DNA of 64,000 bases, taken from contig NZ_JBEXMJ010000001.1 of NCBI RefSeq assembly GCF_040610475.1, positions 496,001 through 560,000 of the forward strand, in the 5' to 3' direction. The translations under genes and the position numbers were made by a program. Below the pieces are notes generated by a model. It ran no database searches and was not told the DNA's origin. It saw only the letters and a program-made list of their open reading frames with translations. This DNA is from Actinopolymorpha sp. NPDC004070 (GTDB lineage: Bacteria; Actinomycetota; Actinomycetes; Propionibacteriales; Actinopolymorphaceae). Shown here piece after piece: positions 51,703-60,107 of the stretch; within the stretch, counting starts at the first letter, position 1, and each line of letters begins with the position of its first letter.

Positions 51703-53460
51703 ATGTGTTGGTATGCCGCCATGACGGGGTGGGACCAGCGGCGTGGGCCGCGCTCGGGGGATGTCCGCGACCAGCGGCGCGGCGCACGGCCTCCCTCCTC
51801 CCGTACCCACCCGTCCTCCCGGACCCCCACGTCCTCGCGTCACCACGCGCCGTCACGCGGCGGCAACTCCGCCGGCGTTTCCGGTGGGCCCCGCCCCACC
51901 TCCGCCGGCCGGAACACCTCGCGGCCCTCCAAGCCCTCCGGACCGCCCGGGTCGCCGGGCGGCGGGTCGGGCGGCGGCCCGAACGACCCGCGAGGCGCCG
52001 AGAGCGGCCGGTGGCTCCGGCGGGCGATCTGCCTGCTGCTGATGACGCTGGTGGCCCCCGGATCGGCGCAGCTGGTGGCGGGCAACCGCGCCGTCGGGAA
52101 GTTCGCGCTAAGGGTGGCGGCGGCCGTACTCTCCGTCGCCGTGCTCCTGGCCCTGGTCGGGCTCGTCTCCCCGCGCCTGCTGATCTCCCTGATCTCCAAC
52201 CCCGGTGTGCTCCGCTTCGGCCAGATCGCGCTGGTCGTCGTCGCCGTGGGCTGGCTGGCGCTGTTCGTGGACGCCTGGCGGCTCGGCCGCCCGCTCCGGA
52301 TGCGGCAGAAGCAGCGGCTGACCTCGACGGTCACCATGGTGGCGGCGTCCGTGGTCGCGGTGACCCTGGTGCTCACCTCCGCCCACTACGTCGGAGTGGC
52401 CCGCGACTCCATCTCCCGCATCTTCGCCGGCACCACCACGACCGACCCGACCGCGGGGCGGTACAACCTGCTGCTGCTCGGTGCCGACGCCGGCAAGGAC
52501 CGGGTGGGCCTGCGCCCGGACAGCATGACGCTGGTGTCCATCGACGAGCGGACCGGCCAGGCCGCGATGTTCAGCTTCCCCCGCAACCTCCAGCGGGTGC
52601 CGTTCCCGCCCGGCTCGGTGATGCACAGGCAGTTCCCCAACGGTTTCGACTGCGGGGACGAGTGCCTGCTGAACGCCATCTACACCTGGGCCACCGACCA
52701 CAAGCAGCTGTTCCCCGGCGACCCCAACCCAGGGATCACCGCCACCGAGGACGCCATCCGGCAGATGACCGGGCTGAAGGTCAACTACTACGCCCTGATC
52801 GACATGGGCGGATTCACGCAGCTGGTCGACGCGGTGGGCGGCGTCCGCGTGAACGTCAAGGCGGACGTGCCCATCACCGGCCGGGACGGCACCGTACGCG
52901 GCATCATCAAGGCAGGCGACCAGCGGCTCGATGGCTACCACGCGTTGTGGTACTCCCGGTCACGGGCGACCACCAGCGACTACGACCGGATGGCCCGGCA
53001 GCGCTGCGTGATGGCCGCCATGCTGCACCAGCTCGACCCGCCCACGGTGCTGCTGAAGTTCCAGAAGATCGCCGAGGCGGGCCAGCAGATCGTCTCCACC
53101 GACATCCCGGCCAGTCAGCTGGACACCATGGTCGACCTCGCGCTGAAGGCGAAGCGGCAGAAGATCGTCTCGGTGCAGTTCGTGCCGCCGCTGATCAAGA
53201 CCGCGCGCCCGGACTTCTCGGTGATCAGGAAGAACGTGGACGCCGCGATCGAGGCGTCCAAGGCGACGCCCAGCGCCGGTCCCACGGCGAAGTCCGCCGG
53301 GAAGGCCACGGCGAGCGGGGGCCGGGGATCGGGTTCGGGCGCGGGCGCCGCCTCGGGCAGCTCCGGGGCGTCCGGCGGATCGGGCAGCTCCGGCGGCGGG
53401 TCGGGCAGCGAGGACAAGCAGGCCGTGCACGAGCTCGGCGAGGTCTGCTCCGCCGGCTGA
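51703..53460 (+). CDS. LCP-family protein with multi-helix N-terminus
   Basis: 585 residues. A Pro/Ser/Arg-rich N-terminal ~105 residues precede several membrane helices (near 109-130, 138-160, 175-195 and 210-230) rather than the usual single one. The LCP domain then includes YNLLLLGADAGKDRVGLRPDSMTLVSID, FSFPRNLQRVPF, YYALIDMGGFTQLVDAVGGV and ALWYSRSRATTSDYDRMARQRCVM. The last ~75 residues are Ser/Gly/Ala-rich. Role as for other LCP ligases. Two in-frame ATGs (51703, 51721) are possible, and neither has a clear ribosome site. Confidence 0.9.
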   Translation: MCWYAAMTGWDQRRGPRSGDVRDQRRGARPPSSRTHPSSRTPTSSRHHAPSRGGNSAGVSGGPRPTSAGRNTSRPSKPSGPPGSPGGGSGGGPNDPRGAESGRWLRRAICLLLMTLVAPGSAQLVAGNRAVGKFALRVAAAVLSVAVLLALVGLVSPRLLISLISNPGVLRFGQIALVVVAVGWLALFVDAWRLGRPLRMRQKQRLTSTVTMVAASVVAVTLVLTSAHYVGVARDSISRIFAGTTTTDPTAGRYNLLLLGADAGKDRVGLRPDSMTLVSIDERTGQAAMFSFPRNLQRVPFPPGSVMHRQFPNGFDCGDECLLNAIYTWATDHKQLFPGDPNPGITATEDAIRQMTGLKVNYYALIDMGGFTQLVDAVGGVRVNVKADVPITGRDGTVRGIIKAGDQRLDGYHALWYSRSRATTSDYDRMARQRCVMAAMLHQLDPPTVLLKFQKIAEAGQQIVSTDIPASQLDTMVDLALKAKRQKIVSVQFVPPLIKTARPDFSVIRKNVDAAIEASKATPSAGPTAKSAGKATASGGRGSGSGAGAASGSSGASGGSGSSGGGSGSEDKQAVHELGEVCSAG

Positions 53461-53619
53461 GCGACGCCCGGCGGTCGGGCCGGGGCCGGGTGCGGCGCGC
53501 CGCCCCGGGACGGTCGCGGTGCGCCGGGTCGGTAAGTTGGTCCCCCGCCGGTCCGCCGGGGGCTCCGGCCGGCCCGCTGCCGCACCGATCTTCACCGCCG
53601 TCGTTTCGAAAGGGCCGCC

Positions 53620-54678
53620 GTGACGGGAACACCCCAGCCCGGGCCTCCTGAACCCGCCGACACCGCCTGGCCGGGCGTCTCGGTGGTGATGCCGGTCCTG
53701 AACGAGGAGCGCCATCTGCGGACCGCCGTGGCGCAGGTCCTGTCCCAGGACTATCCCGGCCGGATGGAACTGGTGATCGCCATCGCCCCGTCTCGCGACC
53801 GCACCCAGCAGATCGCCGAGGAACTCGTTGCCGAGGACTCCCGCGTCCGGCTGGTGCAGAACCCGGCCGGGATCACACCGAGCGGGCTGAACGCCGCCAT
53901 CAGGGTGGCGCGGTACGAGGTGGTCGTCCGCGTGGACGGGCACGGCATCCTGTCGCCGGGCTACATCCGGCGCGCGGTCGAGCTCCTCGCCGAGACCGGA
54001 GCCGACAACGTGGGTGGCGTGATGGCGGCCGAGGGCGAACCCGGCTTCGAGGAGGCCGCTGCCAAGGCGTACGTCAGCCCGATCGGGCTCGGCGGCGCCC
54101 GCTTCCACGTCGGCGGCGAGGCCGGACCGGCCGACTCCGTCTACCTGGGCGTCTTCCGCCGGGAGACCCTCGACCGGCTGGGCGGCTTCAACGACGTCTT
54201 CGCCCGGGCCCAGGACTGGGAGCTCAACCACCGGATCCGCCAGGCCGGCGGGACGGTGTGGTTCAGCCCGGACCTTCGGGTGACCTACCGGCCGAGATCG
54301 AACCTGCGCGCCCTGGTGCGGCAGTTCTACCTCACCGGCAAGTGGCGCCGCGCGATCGGGCGTACCCACCCCGGCACGTTCAACTACCGCTACCTCGCCC
54401 CGCCGCTGGCCGTCTTGGGCTGCGGGCTGGGGCTCGTGCTCGGCCTGGCCGGCCTGCTCGCGGGCGTGCCGTGGCTGCTGCTGGGCTTCGTGCTCCCCGC
54501 GGGCTACCTGCTCCTCGTGGTCGCCGCCTCGGCGGTCGAGGGGCGGGGGATGTCCCTGCGCGGGCGGGCGTGGCTGCCCGTCGTGGTGGCCACGATGCAC
54601 ATGACCTGGGGAGCGGGCTTCCTGGTCAGCCCGCGTTCGCTGGGCCGGCCGACGCCGGAGCCGGCGAAAACGGCCTGA
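53620..54678 (+). CDS. Glycosyltransferase family 2 with membrane helices
   Basis: 352 residues. GT-A fold: SVVMPVLNEERHLRTAV (about 21-37), NPAGITPSGLNAAIRVARYEVVVRVDGHG with the DxD-like RVDGH, a segment DSVYLGVFRRETLDRLGGFNDVF and the ED-type catalytic QDWELNHRI (about 200-208). Two to three C-terminal hydrophobic helices (about 265-320) anchor it. It resembles ExoA-like enzymes extending undecaprenyl-linked sugars. GTG start after GAAAGGG. It stands between the LCP genes and the ABC exporter operon, which converges on it. Confidence 0.87.
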   Translation: MTGTPQPGPPEPADTAWPGVSVVMPVLNEERHLRTAVAQVLSQDYPGRMELVIAIAPSRDRTQQIAEELVAEDSRVRLVQNPAGITPSGLNAAIRVARYEVVVRVDGHGILSPGYIRRAVELLAETGADNVGGVMAAEGEPGFEEAAAKAYVSPIGLGGARFHVGGEAGPADSVYLGVFRRETLDRLGGFNDVFARAQDWELNHRIRQAGGTVWFSPDLRVTYRPRSNLRALVRQFYLTGKWRRAIGRTHPGTFNYRYLAPPLAVLGCGLGLVLGLAGLLAGVPWLLLGFVLPAGYLLLVVAASAVEGRGMSLRGRAWLPVVVATMHMTWGAGFLVSPRSLGRPTPEPAKTA

Positions 54679-54726
54679 GCCCGCCCGCGGCACATTTTCC
54701 GACGGGCTCCGTGGGTGACCTCCGGG

Positions 54727-55563
54727 TCAGCGGCTGGTGGCGGAACTGTAGGCCTTGACCACCGACTCCGCGTCGCCGTCCATCTTGATCTGGCCCTGGT
54801 CCAGCCAGATCACCCGGCTGCAGGTCTCGGTCACGACGTCCAGGCTGTGGCTGACCAGGAACACCGACCCGGCCTCGTCGCGCAGCTCGCGGATGCGTTC
54901 CTCGCTGCGCTTGCGGAACTCCGCGTCGCCGGTGGCCAGCGCCTCGTCGATCATCAGCACGTCGTGGCTCTTCACCGCCGCGATCGCGAACCGGAGCCGC
55001 TGCTGCATGCCGGAGGAGTACGTCTGCATGGGCAGGTCGATGAAGTCGCCGATGCCGGCGAACTCCACGATGTCGTCGTAGCGCTCCCTGGCCTGCTCGG
55101 GCGTCAGGCCCATGGCCAGGCAGCCGAGGATGACGTTGCGCTCCCCGCTCAGGCCGGTCATCAGGGCGGCGTTGACGCCGAGCAGGGTGGGCTGCCCGTC
55201 GGTGAAGACCGCGCCCTTGGTCGGCGGCAGCAGGCCCGCGATGGCGCGCAGCAGGGTGCTCTTGCCGGAGCCGTTGCGGCCGATCAGGCCGACGGACTCA
55301 CCGCGGCGCACGGTGAACGTCACCCCGCGGATGGCCTTCACCTCCCGTAGCGCCGGGGAGTTCTGCCGCTTGAGGATCCGCTTGAACGCCGCCGGGGCGT
55401 TGCCCTTGCCCGCGGTCGCGCCGTAGACGCGGTAGGTGATGTGCAGGTCGTCCACGATCACGGTCGGCGCCGCCTCGCCCGAGGTGGCCTCGCCCGAGGT
55501 GGCCTCGCGGCGCACGGGCCGGCCGTGCGCGTCCGTCACTTCACCGGTCAGATGCTCAGCCAC
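54727..55563 (-). CDS. ABC transporter ATP-binding protein, polysaccharide/teichoic-acid export type
   Basis: 278 residues. Walker A GRNGSGKST (about 95-103), the Wzt/TagH-type LLGVNAALMTGLSGERNVILG, signature YSSGMQQRLRFAIA, Walker B VLMIDEALATGD and switch His in SHSLD. The N-terminal ~45 residues are a flexible lead ending in the DDLHITYRVYG start of the domain. There is no C-terminal carbohydrate-binding extension. The ATG overlaps the permease gene's end by 8 bases. It powers export of a lipid-linked glycopolymer, and is the last gene of the operon. Confidence 0.92.
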   Translation of the reverse strand: MAEHLTGEVTDAHGRPVRREATSGEATSGEAAPTVIVDDLHITYRVYGATAGKGNAPAAFKRILKRQNSPALREVKAIRGVTFTVRRGESVGLIGRNGSGKSTLLRAIAGLLPPTKGAVFTDGQPTLLGVNAALMTGLSGERNVILGCLAMGLTPEQARERYDDIVEFAGIGDFIDLPMQTYSSGMQQRLRFAIAAVKSHDVLMIDEALATGDAEFRKRSEERIRELRDEAGSVFLVSHSLDVVTETCSRVIWLDQGQIKMDGDAESVVKAYSSATSR

Positions 55564-56422
55564 GGCCGTACTTCTCCTCAGCTCCCCAGAAGTACCAGAA
55601 CCCGACCACGAACCCGACGATCGCCCAGGCGACCGCGAGCTGCCAGGCGTGGTGCGGTGCGTCGTGGCGTTCGATGAAGGCGTCCCGGACCAACTCGATG
55701 TAGACCGAGGCCGGGTTGGCCATCATGATCTCCCGCATCAGTGGGTTGTGCACCCGCTGTGGGATCAGGAAGAACACGCCGGAGAAGTAGAGCCAGACGC
55801 GGGTGATGAACGGCAGCAGCTGGCTGATGTCCGGGATCGTGGCACCGATCCGGGCCATCGCCAGGCTCAGCCCGATGTTGAACATCGTCTGCAGCGCCAG
55901 CGCCGGAACGACCAGCAGCCACGACCAGGTGATCGGCTCGCCGGTGGCCAGCACGATCAGGCACAGCACGATCATCGACACCAGCATCTGCTGCAGCTCG
56001 ACGATCGTGGAGGAGAACGGCAGCGTCGCCCGGGGGAAGTGCAGCGCCCGGATCATCGCGAGGTTCCCGGAGATCGCCCGGGCCCCGGAGGTGACCGAGC
56101 GGGTGCAGAACGACATCACGAAGACGCCGGTCACCAGGAACGCCGTGAAGTTGTCGATGTTGTGCTTGGTGTTGAACAGCACGCCGAAGATCAGGTAGTA
56201 CACCGCGGCGTTCATCAGCGGCGTGAGGACCTGCCAGAGCTGCCCGAGCCGGGCTCCGGAGTACATCGTCACCGTGCGCGAGGTCGCGAACGCGGTGATG
56301 AAGTGCCGCCGCTGCCACAGTTGCCGGATGTAGTCACCCAGCGGCGGGCGGGCCGAGCTCGGCGCCAGGCCGTACTGCGCAGCGAGCTCCGACGGCGAGG
56401 CGGGGGTCGTGGTGGTGGTCAC
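55556..56422 (-). CDS. ABC-2 type permease, polysaccharide/teichoic-acid exporter
   Basis: 288 residues from GTG 56422, which has GGGAGG upstream. Six membrane helices in the TagG/Wzm pattern with the entry motif TMYSGARLGQLWQVLTPLMNAAVYYLIFGVLF and RSVTSGARAISGNLAMIRALHFPRATLPFS in the first loop. Pairs with the ATPase encoded immediately downstream to move an undecaprenyl-linked polymer across the cytoplasmic membrane. A 79-base gap separates it from the upstream glycosyltransferase gene. Confidence 0.92.
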   Translation of the reverse strand: MTTTTTPASPSELAAQYGLAPSSARPPLGDYIRQLWQRRHFITAFATSRTVTMYSGARLGQLWQVLTPLMNAAVYYLIFGVLFNTKHNIDNFTAFLVTGVFVMSFCTRSVTSGARAISGNLAMIRALHFPRATLPFSSTIVELQQMLVSMIVLCLIVLATGEPITWSWLLVVPALALQTMFNIGLSLAMARIGATIPDISQLLPFITRVWLYFSGVFFLIPQRVHNPLMREIMMANPASVYIELVRDAFIERHDAPHHAWQLAVAWAIVGFVVGFWYFWGAEEKYGRG

Positions 56423-56501
56423 CGATGCCTCCCGGAATGCACCGAACGCATGCCGCCGAGCGTACGACACGGCTGGTGGCCGGCCGGGTTCTGCCAGATC
56501 G

Positions 56502-57389
56502 TCATACCAGTGGAGGCCTTCCCAGGCGGGTCATGCGCCACACGGTGCGCCACGCGATCGGTTTGCGGCGCCCACACGGCGTGCGGAGGCCTTCCAGCAA
56601 GCCGGACGACCAGGCGCTCAGCCCCGAGATGGTACGCGTCCGGGCCAGGGTCAGGACCACCCAGGTGACCAGATAGGCGGCAGCGACGGGTTTGGGCAGG
56701 TTGCGTTTGGCCAGCCAGACGCGGTTGCGGGCGTTCAGCCGGAAGTATGCCGAGTGGCGCGCCGGCGACGTCGCGGGGTGACAAAGCACACAGTCGGCGT
56801 CGTAACGGATCCGCCAGCCCGCGTCCAGCGCCCGCCAGGCGAGGTCGGTCTCCTCGTGGGCGTAGAAGAACGCCGCCGGGAACGTCCCCACGTCGTCGAA
56901 GACGGCCTGCCGGATCGCCGCGGCGCCGCCGAGGAACGTCGTGACCTCCGACGACTCGTTCGGGTCGCCCACGCGCACCCGCGGCACGTGCCGGCGCTGG
57001 CTCACCCCGGACTCGGGATCGACGATGCGGAACGACACGATCCCAAGCCGAGGGTCCTCGGCGAACAGGTCACGCAGCCGCTCGACCGTGGTCGGCCGGG
57101 GGAGCCACCCGTCGTCGTCGACGAACATCACGATGTCGGCACTCGCCGCGGCCAGCCCGGCGTTGCGGCCGCCCGGGATGCCGGCGTTGGCGGGCAACGT
57201 CACCACCCTGACGCCTTCCGGCACGTCCGGGGCGGGTACGCCGTTGGCGACGACCACGATCTCCACGGCTTCGCCGAGCTGGTCGGCGACGCTGCGGATC
57301 GCCCGCTCGAGCTCGACCGGCCGGTCGCCCATGGTGAGGAAGACGGCGGCCACCCGCAGTGGCGTACTCGCCGGCGGTGTCACGCTCAC
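56502..57389 (-). CDS. Glycosyltransferase family 2
   Basis: 295 residues. GT-A elements: VAAVFLTMGDRPVELERAIRSV at the start, LPANAGIPGGRNAGLAAASADIVMFVDDDGWLPRP with the DDD metal site, then FLGGAAAIRQAVF and FFYAHEETDLAWRALDAGWRIRYD. A C-terminal hydrophobic stretch (about 238-262) probably anchors it. The GTG overlaps the stop of the upstream CDP-alcohol phosphotransferase gene (GTGA). It likely adds sugars to the polymer or its linkage unit. Confidence 0.88.
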   Translation of the reverse strand: MSVTPPASTPLRVAAVFLTMGDRPVELERAIRSVADQLGEAVEIVVVANGVPAPDVPEGVRVVTLPANAGIPGGRNAGLAAASADIVMFVDDDGWLPRPTTVERLRDLFAEDPRLGIVSFRIVDPESGVSQRRHVPRVRVGDPNESSEVTTFLGGAAAIRQAVFDDVGTFPAAFFYAHEETDLAWRALDAGWRIRYDADCVLCHPATSPARHSAYFRLNARNRVWLAKRNLPKPVAAAYLVTWVVLTLARTRTISGLSAWSSGLLEGLRTPCGRRKPIAWRTVWRMTRLGRPPLV

Positions 57390-58153
57390 GCGAGCCGCCG
57401 GGACACCAGGATGCTCACCAGGTGCAGCACCACCTGGACGGCCGCGATCACCGCGACCGCCACGGTGAGCACGTGGGTGGCGAGGAGGTTGCCCAGTACG
57501 GCGTCGACGATCGCGGCCACCACGATGACCAGCGACAGCTCGATGGCCAGGATGAGCCGGTAGAACTTCAGCACGAGGGCCACCCGCCGGGCCTTGGCCA
57601 GCGCCGAGCCACGCGGCTCCACCGCGTCCTCGGTCACCGTCTCCTGGCCCCTCCGGGCGCGGGCGATGTCGACCAGGTCGGTCTCGGCCTTGATCAGAAC
57701 GGCGCCCAGGGCGGCCACCAGGCCGAGCACGGCGTATCCGGTCGGATGCACCTGCGCGGCCCGGAAACCCAGCCCCACGAGGAGCGCCGCCTCGCACATG
57801 TAGTGGCCCACCCGGTCGAGGTAGACCCCGGTGGTGCTGGTACGCCCGGTGTAGCGGGCGACCTCGCCGTCACTGCAGTCGAGCAGGAGGTAGAGCTGGA
57901 CCAGCACGGCGGCGAGGATCGCGCCCGGCAGGCCGGGGATCAGCAGCGCGAATCCGGCCGCGATGCCGGCCACGATCATCAGGCCGGTGAGCTGGTTGGG
58001 GGACAGGCCGGTGGCGAGGAACCCGCGGGTGGCGTACAGCGAGATCCGGCGCATGTAGAGCCGGCCCGCCCAGTGCTCGCCGCTGCGGCGTTCGAGCAGG
58101 CCCGGCGGATGCGCCTTGGCGCGCAGCTCGGCGATCGTCGGCAGGCTGGTCAT
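57386..58153 (-). CDS. CDP-alcohol phosphatidyltransferase family protein with altered last Asp
   Basis: 255 residues with about six membrane helices. The family motif D-x2-D-G-x2-A-R-x8-G-x3-D-x3-D appears as LDCSDGEVARYTGRTSTTG then VYLDRVGHY (about 91-118). The fourth Asp, normally the catalytic base, is His. The enzyme may therefore use a different base or a special acceptor. In this context it would transfer a polyol or sugar phosphate from a CDP-activated donor. Start and stop overlap the neighbouring genes by four bases each (ATGA, GTGA), giving tight coupling. Confidence 0.85.
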   Translation of the reverse strand: MTSLPTIAELRAKAHPPGLLERRSGEHWAGRLYMRRISLYATRGFLATGLSPNQLTGLMIVAGIAAGFALLIPGLPGAILAAVLVQLYLLLDCSDGEVARYTGRTSTTGVYLDRVGHYMCEAALLVGLGFRAAQVHPTGYAVLGLVAALGAVLIKAETDLVDIARARRGQETVTEDAVEPRGSALAKARRVALVLKFYRLILAIELSLVIVVAAIVDAVLGNLLATHVLTVAVAVIAAVQVVLHLVSILVSRRLA

Positions 58154-59250
58154 GTACGTCCGCTCTCCTCACCTTCGCGGCTTTCGTGCAGGTGCCGGGC
58201 GAACTCCCGCACGGCGGCCGCCACCCCTGCTTGGTCGAGGTCGCGGTGTTCCAGGATGGTGAACCTACCTGGACGCGTCTGCGGCGCCCTGGCCACGATC
58301 GCGGCGAACTCCTCCCAGCTGAACCCGAGCCCGGCCGGGTCGACAGGAAGTCCGTGCCGCACCAGGCACCGGGTGATCAGGTCGCCCCGGGCCCGGCCGT
58401 CGGGATCGTCCCACAGCGTGGAGGCGAACGCCGCGCCGACGCCGACCTGCTCACCGTGCGCACCCGCGCGGTCCGGAAAGAGCAGGTCGATCGCGTGGGA
58501 GATCTCGTGGCAGGCGCCGCTGCAGGGCCTCGTCGACCCCGCGACCACCATCGCCACCCCGGACAGCACCAGGCCCTCGGCGAGCACGCGCAGGAAGTCG
58601 TCGTCGGTCAGCGTCCCCGGGTGGTGCAGCACCGCCTCGGCGGACGTACGGGCCAGTGCCACCGCCAGGCCGTCCAGCGGCTCGCCCTGCAGTTCGTGGG
58701 CGAGCTCCCAGTCGGCGATCGCGGACAGGTTGGAGGCCACCTCGCCGATGCCCGCCCGGACCGAGCGCGCCGGCGCCCGGCGTACGACGTCCAGGTCGAC
58801 CACAACCGCCAGCGGCGCGGCGACGCCGTAGGAGCCGCGACCGGCGTCGTTGTCCAGGATGCTGACCGGCGAGCCGATGCCGTCGTGGGCGAGGTTGGTG
58901 GCCACCGCGACCATCGGCAGGCCGACCCGGGCAGCGGCGAACTTCGTGGCGTCCAGCACCTTGCCGCCGCCGATCCCGACGATCGCGTCGTATGACCCGC
59001 CGCGGACCTGGGAGGCGAGGTCGAGCGCGGCGTCGACGGTGCCGTCGGCGACGGAGAAGAAGTCGGCCTCGCTGAGGTAAGGGCGCACCTGGGCGGCCAG
59101 CGACTCACCCGAGCGCGGGCCGACGGCGATGGCCACCCGGCCCGCCGCGGAGATGCGCTGGTCGGCGAGCAGGTCGGCGAGGCCTGCGATGGCGCCCCGG
59201 CGTACGTCGACGACGACGGGCGTGGGGATCATCCGGGCGAGCAGGGGCAC
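58150..59250 (-). CDS. Glycerol-1-phosphate dehydrogenase-like (Fe-ADH family) enzyme
   Basis: 366 residues. NAD(P)-binding GGGKVLDATKFAA (about 93-105), ATNLAHDGIGSPVSI (about 116-130) with the metal-binding Asp, and STRPCSGACHEISHAIDLLF (about 238-257) and AGAHGEQVGVG with the metal-binding His residues. This is the AraM/EgsA sn-glycerol-1-phosphate dehydrogenase pattern (PF13685), which reduces DHAP to glycerol-1-phosphate. Other polyol phosphates are possible. It probably supplies the alcohol phosphate that the flanking nucleotidyltransferase activates. GTG start with GGAG; one base overlaps the upstream stop. Confidence 0.83.
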   Translation of the reverse strand: MPLLARMIPTPVVVDVRRGAIAGLADLLADQRISAAGRVAIAVGPRSGESLAAQVRPYLSEADFFSVADGTVDAALDLASQVRGGSYDAIVGIGGGKVLDATKFAAARVGLPMVAVATNLAHDGIGSPVSILDNDAGRGSYGVAAPLAVVVDLDVVRRAPARSVRAGIGEVASNLSAIADWELAHELQGEPLDGLAVALARTSAEAVLHHPGTLTDDDFLRVLAEGLVLSGVAMVVAGSTRPCSGACHEISHAIDLLFPDRAGAHGEQVGVGAAFASTLWDDPDGRARGDLITRCLVRHGLPVDPAGLGFSWEEFAAIVARAPQTRPGRFTILEHRDLDQAGVAAAVREFARHLHESREGEESGRT

Positions 59251-60107
59251 TACCGCTCCAGCCCGGGCTCGGTCGTGGCGGTCGTCGTGCCGGCGGCGTC
59301 CGTGCCGTCGGCGGTGGTCTCGGCGATGGCCGCCAGCACCCGGGCGGACCGGGCGAGGTCGGCGTGGTCGTCGATCTCGACCCAGGGCAGGTCGCCGATC
59401 GGCGCGACGTCGACCCGGAAGCCCGCGTCGACGGCTGCCTGGTAGCCGTCCTCGTAGTAGAGCGTCGGGTCCTTGCGCCAGGTCTGCTCGAGCGCGGCGG
59501 TGAGCGGCTCGGCCGCGCCCGGCGCGATCAGGCTGACCCCGATGTACTCACCGGTCGCCGTCGCCGGGTCGAGTTCCTTGGTGATCCGGGTGACGCCGCG
59601 GTCGGGCGACCAGACGACCTTCATCTCCTCCTCGGCCAGCGGCTTCACCGTGTCCAGGGCGAGCAGCAGGTCGGGGGTGGCGCCGCCGTCGCCCACCGCG
59701 GAGCCGGCCGCCGCGGCGAGCAGGGCGTGCTCCACCTGCACCGGGTGCACCGTGTCGCCGTTGGCCAGCAGGCAGCCCTGGGAGAAGAGGTGGCGCGCGC
59801 ACCACAGCGAGTAGCAGTTGTTCCAGGTGGTGGCCCGGTCGTTGTGGATGAGGTCGAGCGTCACGCCGTGGGTGCGTTCGAGATGGTCCCGGCGCTCGTG
59901 CACGGCCTGCGCGGCGTAGCCGACCACCACCGCCACCTCTGTGACCCCGACGGCGGCGAAGTTGGCGAGGATCGTGTCCAGCGGCGTGAGCGGGTAGTCG
60001 GCCTCCGGCGGCTGCGCGCCCGCGAGCGGCACCAGGGCCTTGGGGAGGGTGTCGGTGTACGGGCGCAGTCGCCGGCCGGTGCCGGCGGCGAGGACCAGGC
60101 CGATCAT
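59250..60107 (-). CDS. Sugar/alcohol-phosphate nucleotidyltransferase (IPCT/LicC-like)
   Basis: 285 residues. Nucleotidyltransferase signature GLVLAAGTGRRLRPYTDTLPKALVPLAG at the start (the G-x-G-x-R and PKA elements). HNDRATTWNNCYSLWCAR (about 88-105) is typical of cytidylyltransferases for phosphocholine, inositol-1-phosphate and similar small alcohol phosphates. LLANGDTVHP carries the metal Asp. The C-terminal ~25 residues are Thr/Ala-rich. It presumably makes the CDP-alcohol used by the adjacent CDP-alcohol phosphotransferases. CTP preference is inferred. It overlaps the upstream gene by four bases. Confidence 0.85.
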   Translation of the reverse strand: MIGLVLAAGTGRRLRPYTDTLPKALVPLAGAQPPEADYPLTPLDTILANFAAVGVTEVAVVVGYAAQAVHERRDHLERTHGVTLDLIHNDRATTWNNCYSLWCARHLFSQGCLLANGDTVHPVQVEHALLAAAAGSAVGDGGATPDLLLALDTVKPLAEEEMKVVWSPDRGVTRITKELDPATATGEYIGVSLIAPGAAEPLTAALEQTWRKDPTLYYEDGYQAAVDAGFRVDVAPIGDLPWVEIDDHADLARSARVLAAIAETTADGTDAAGTTTATTEPGLER

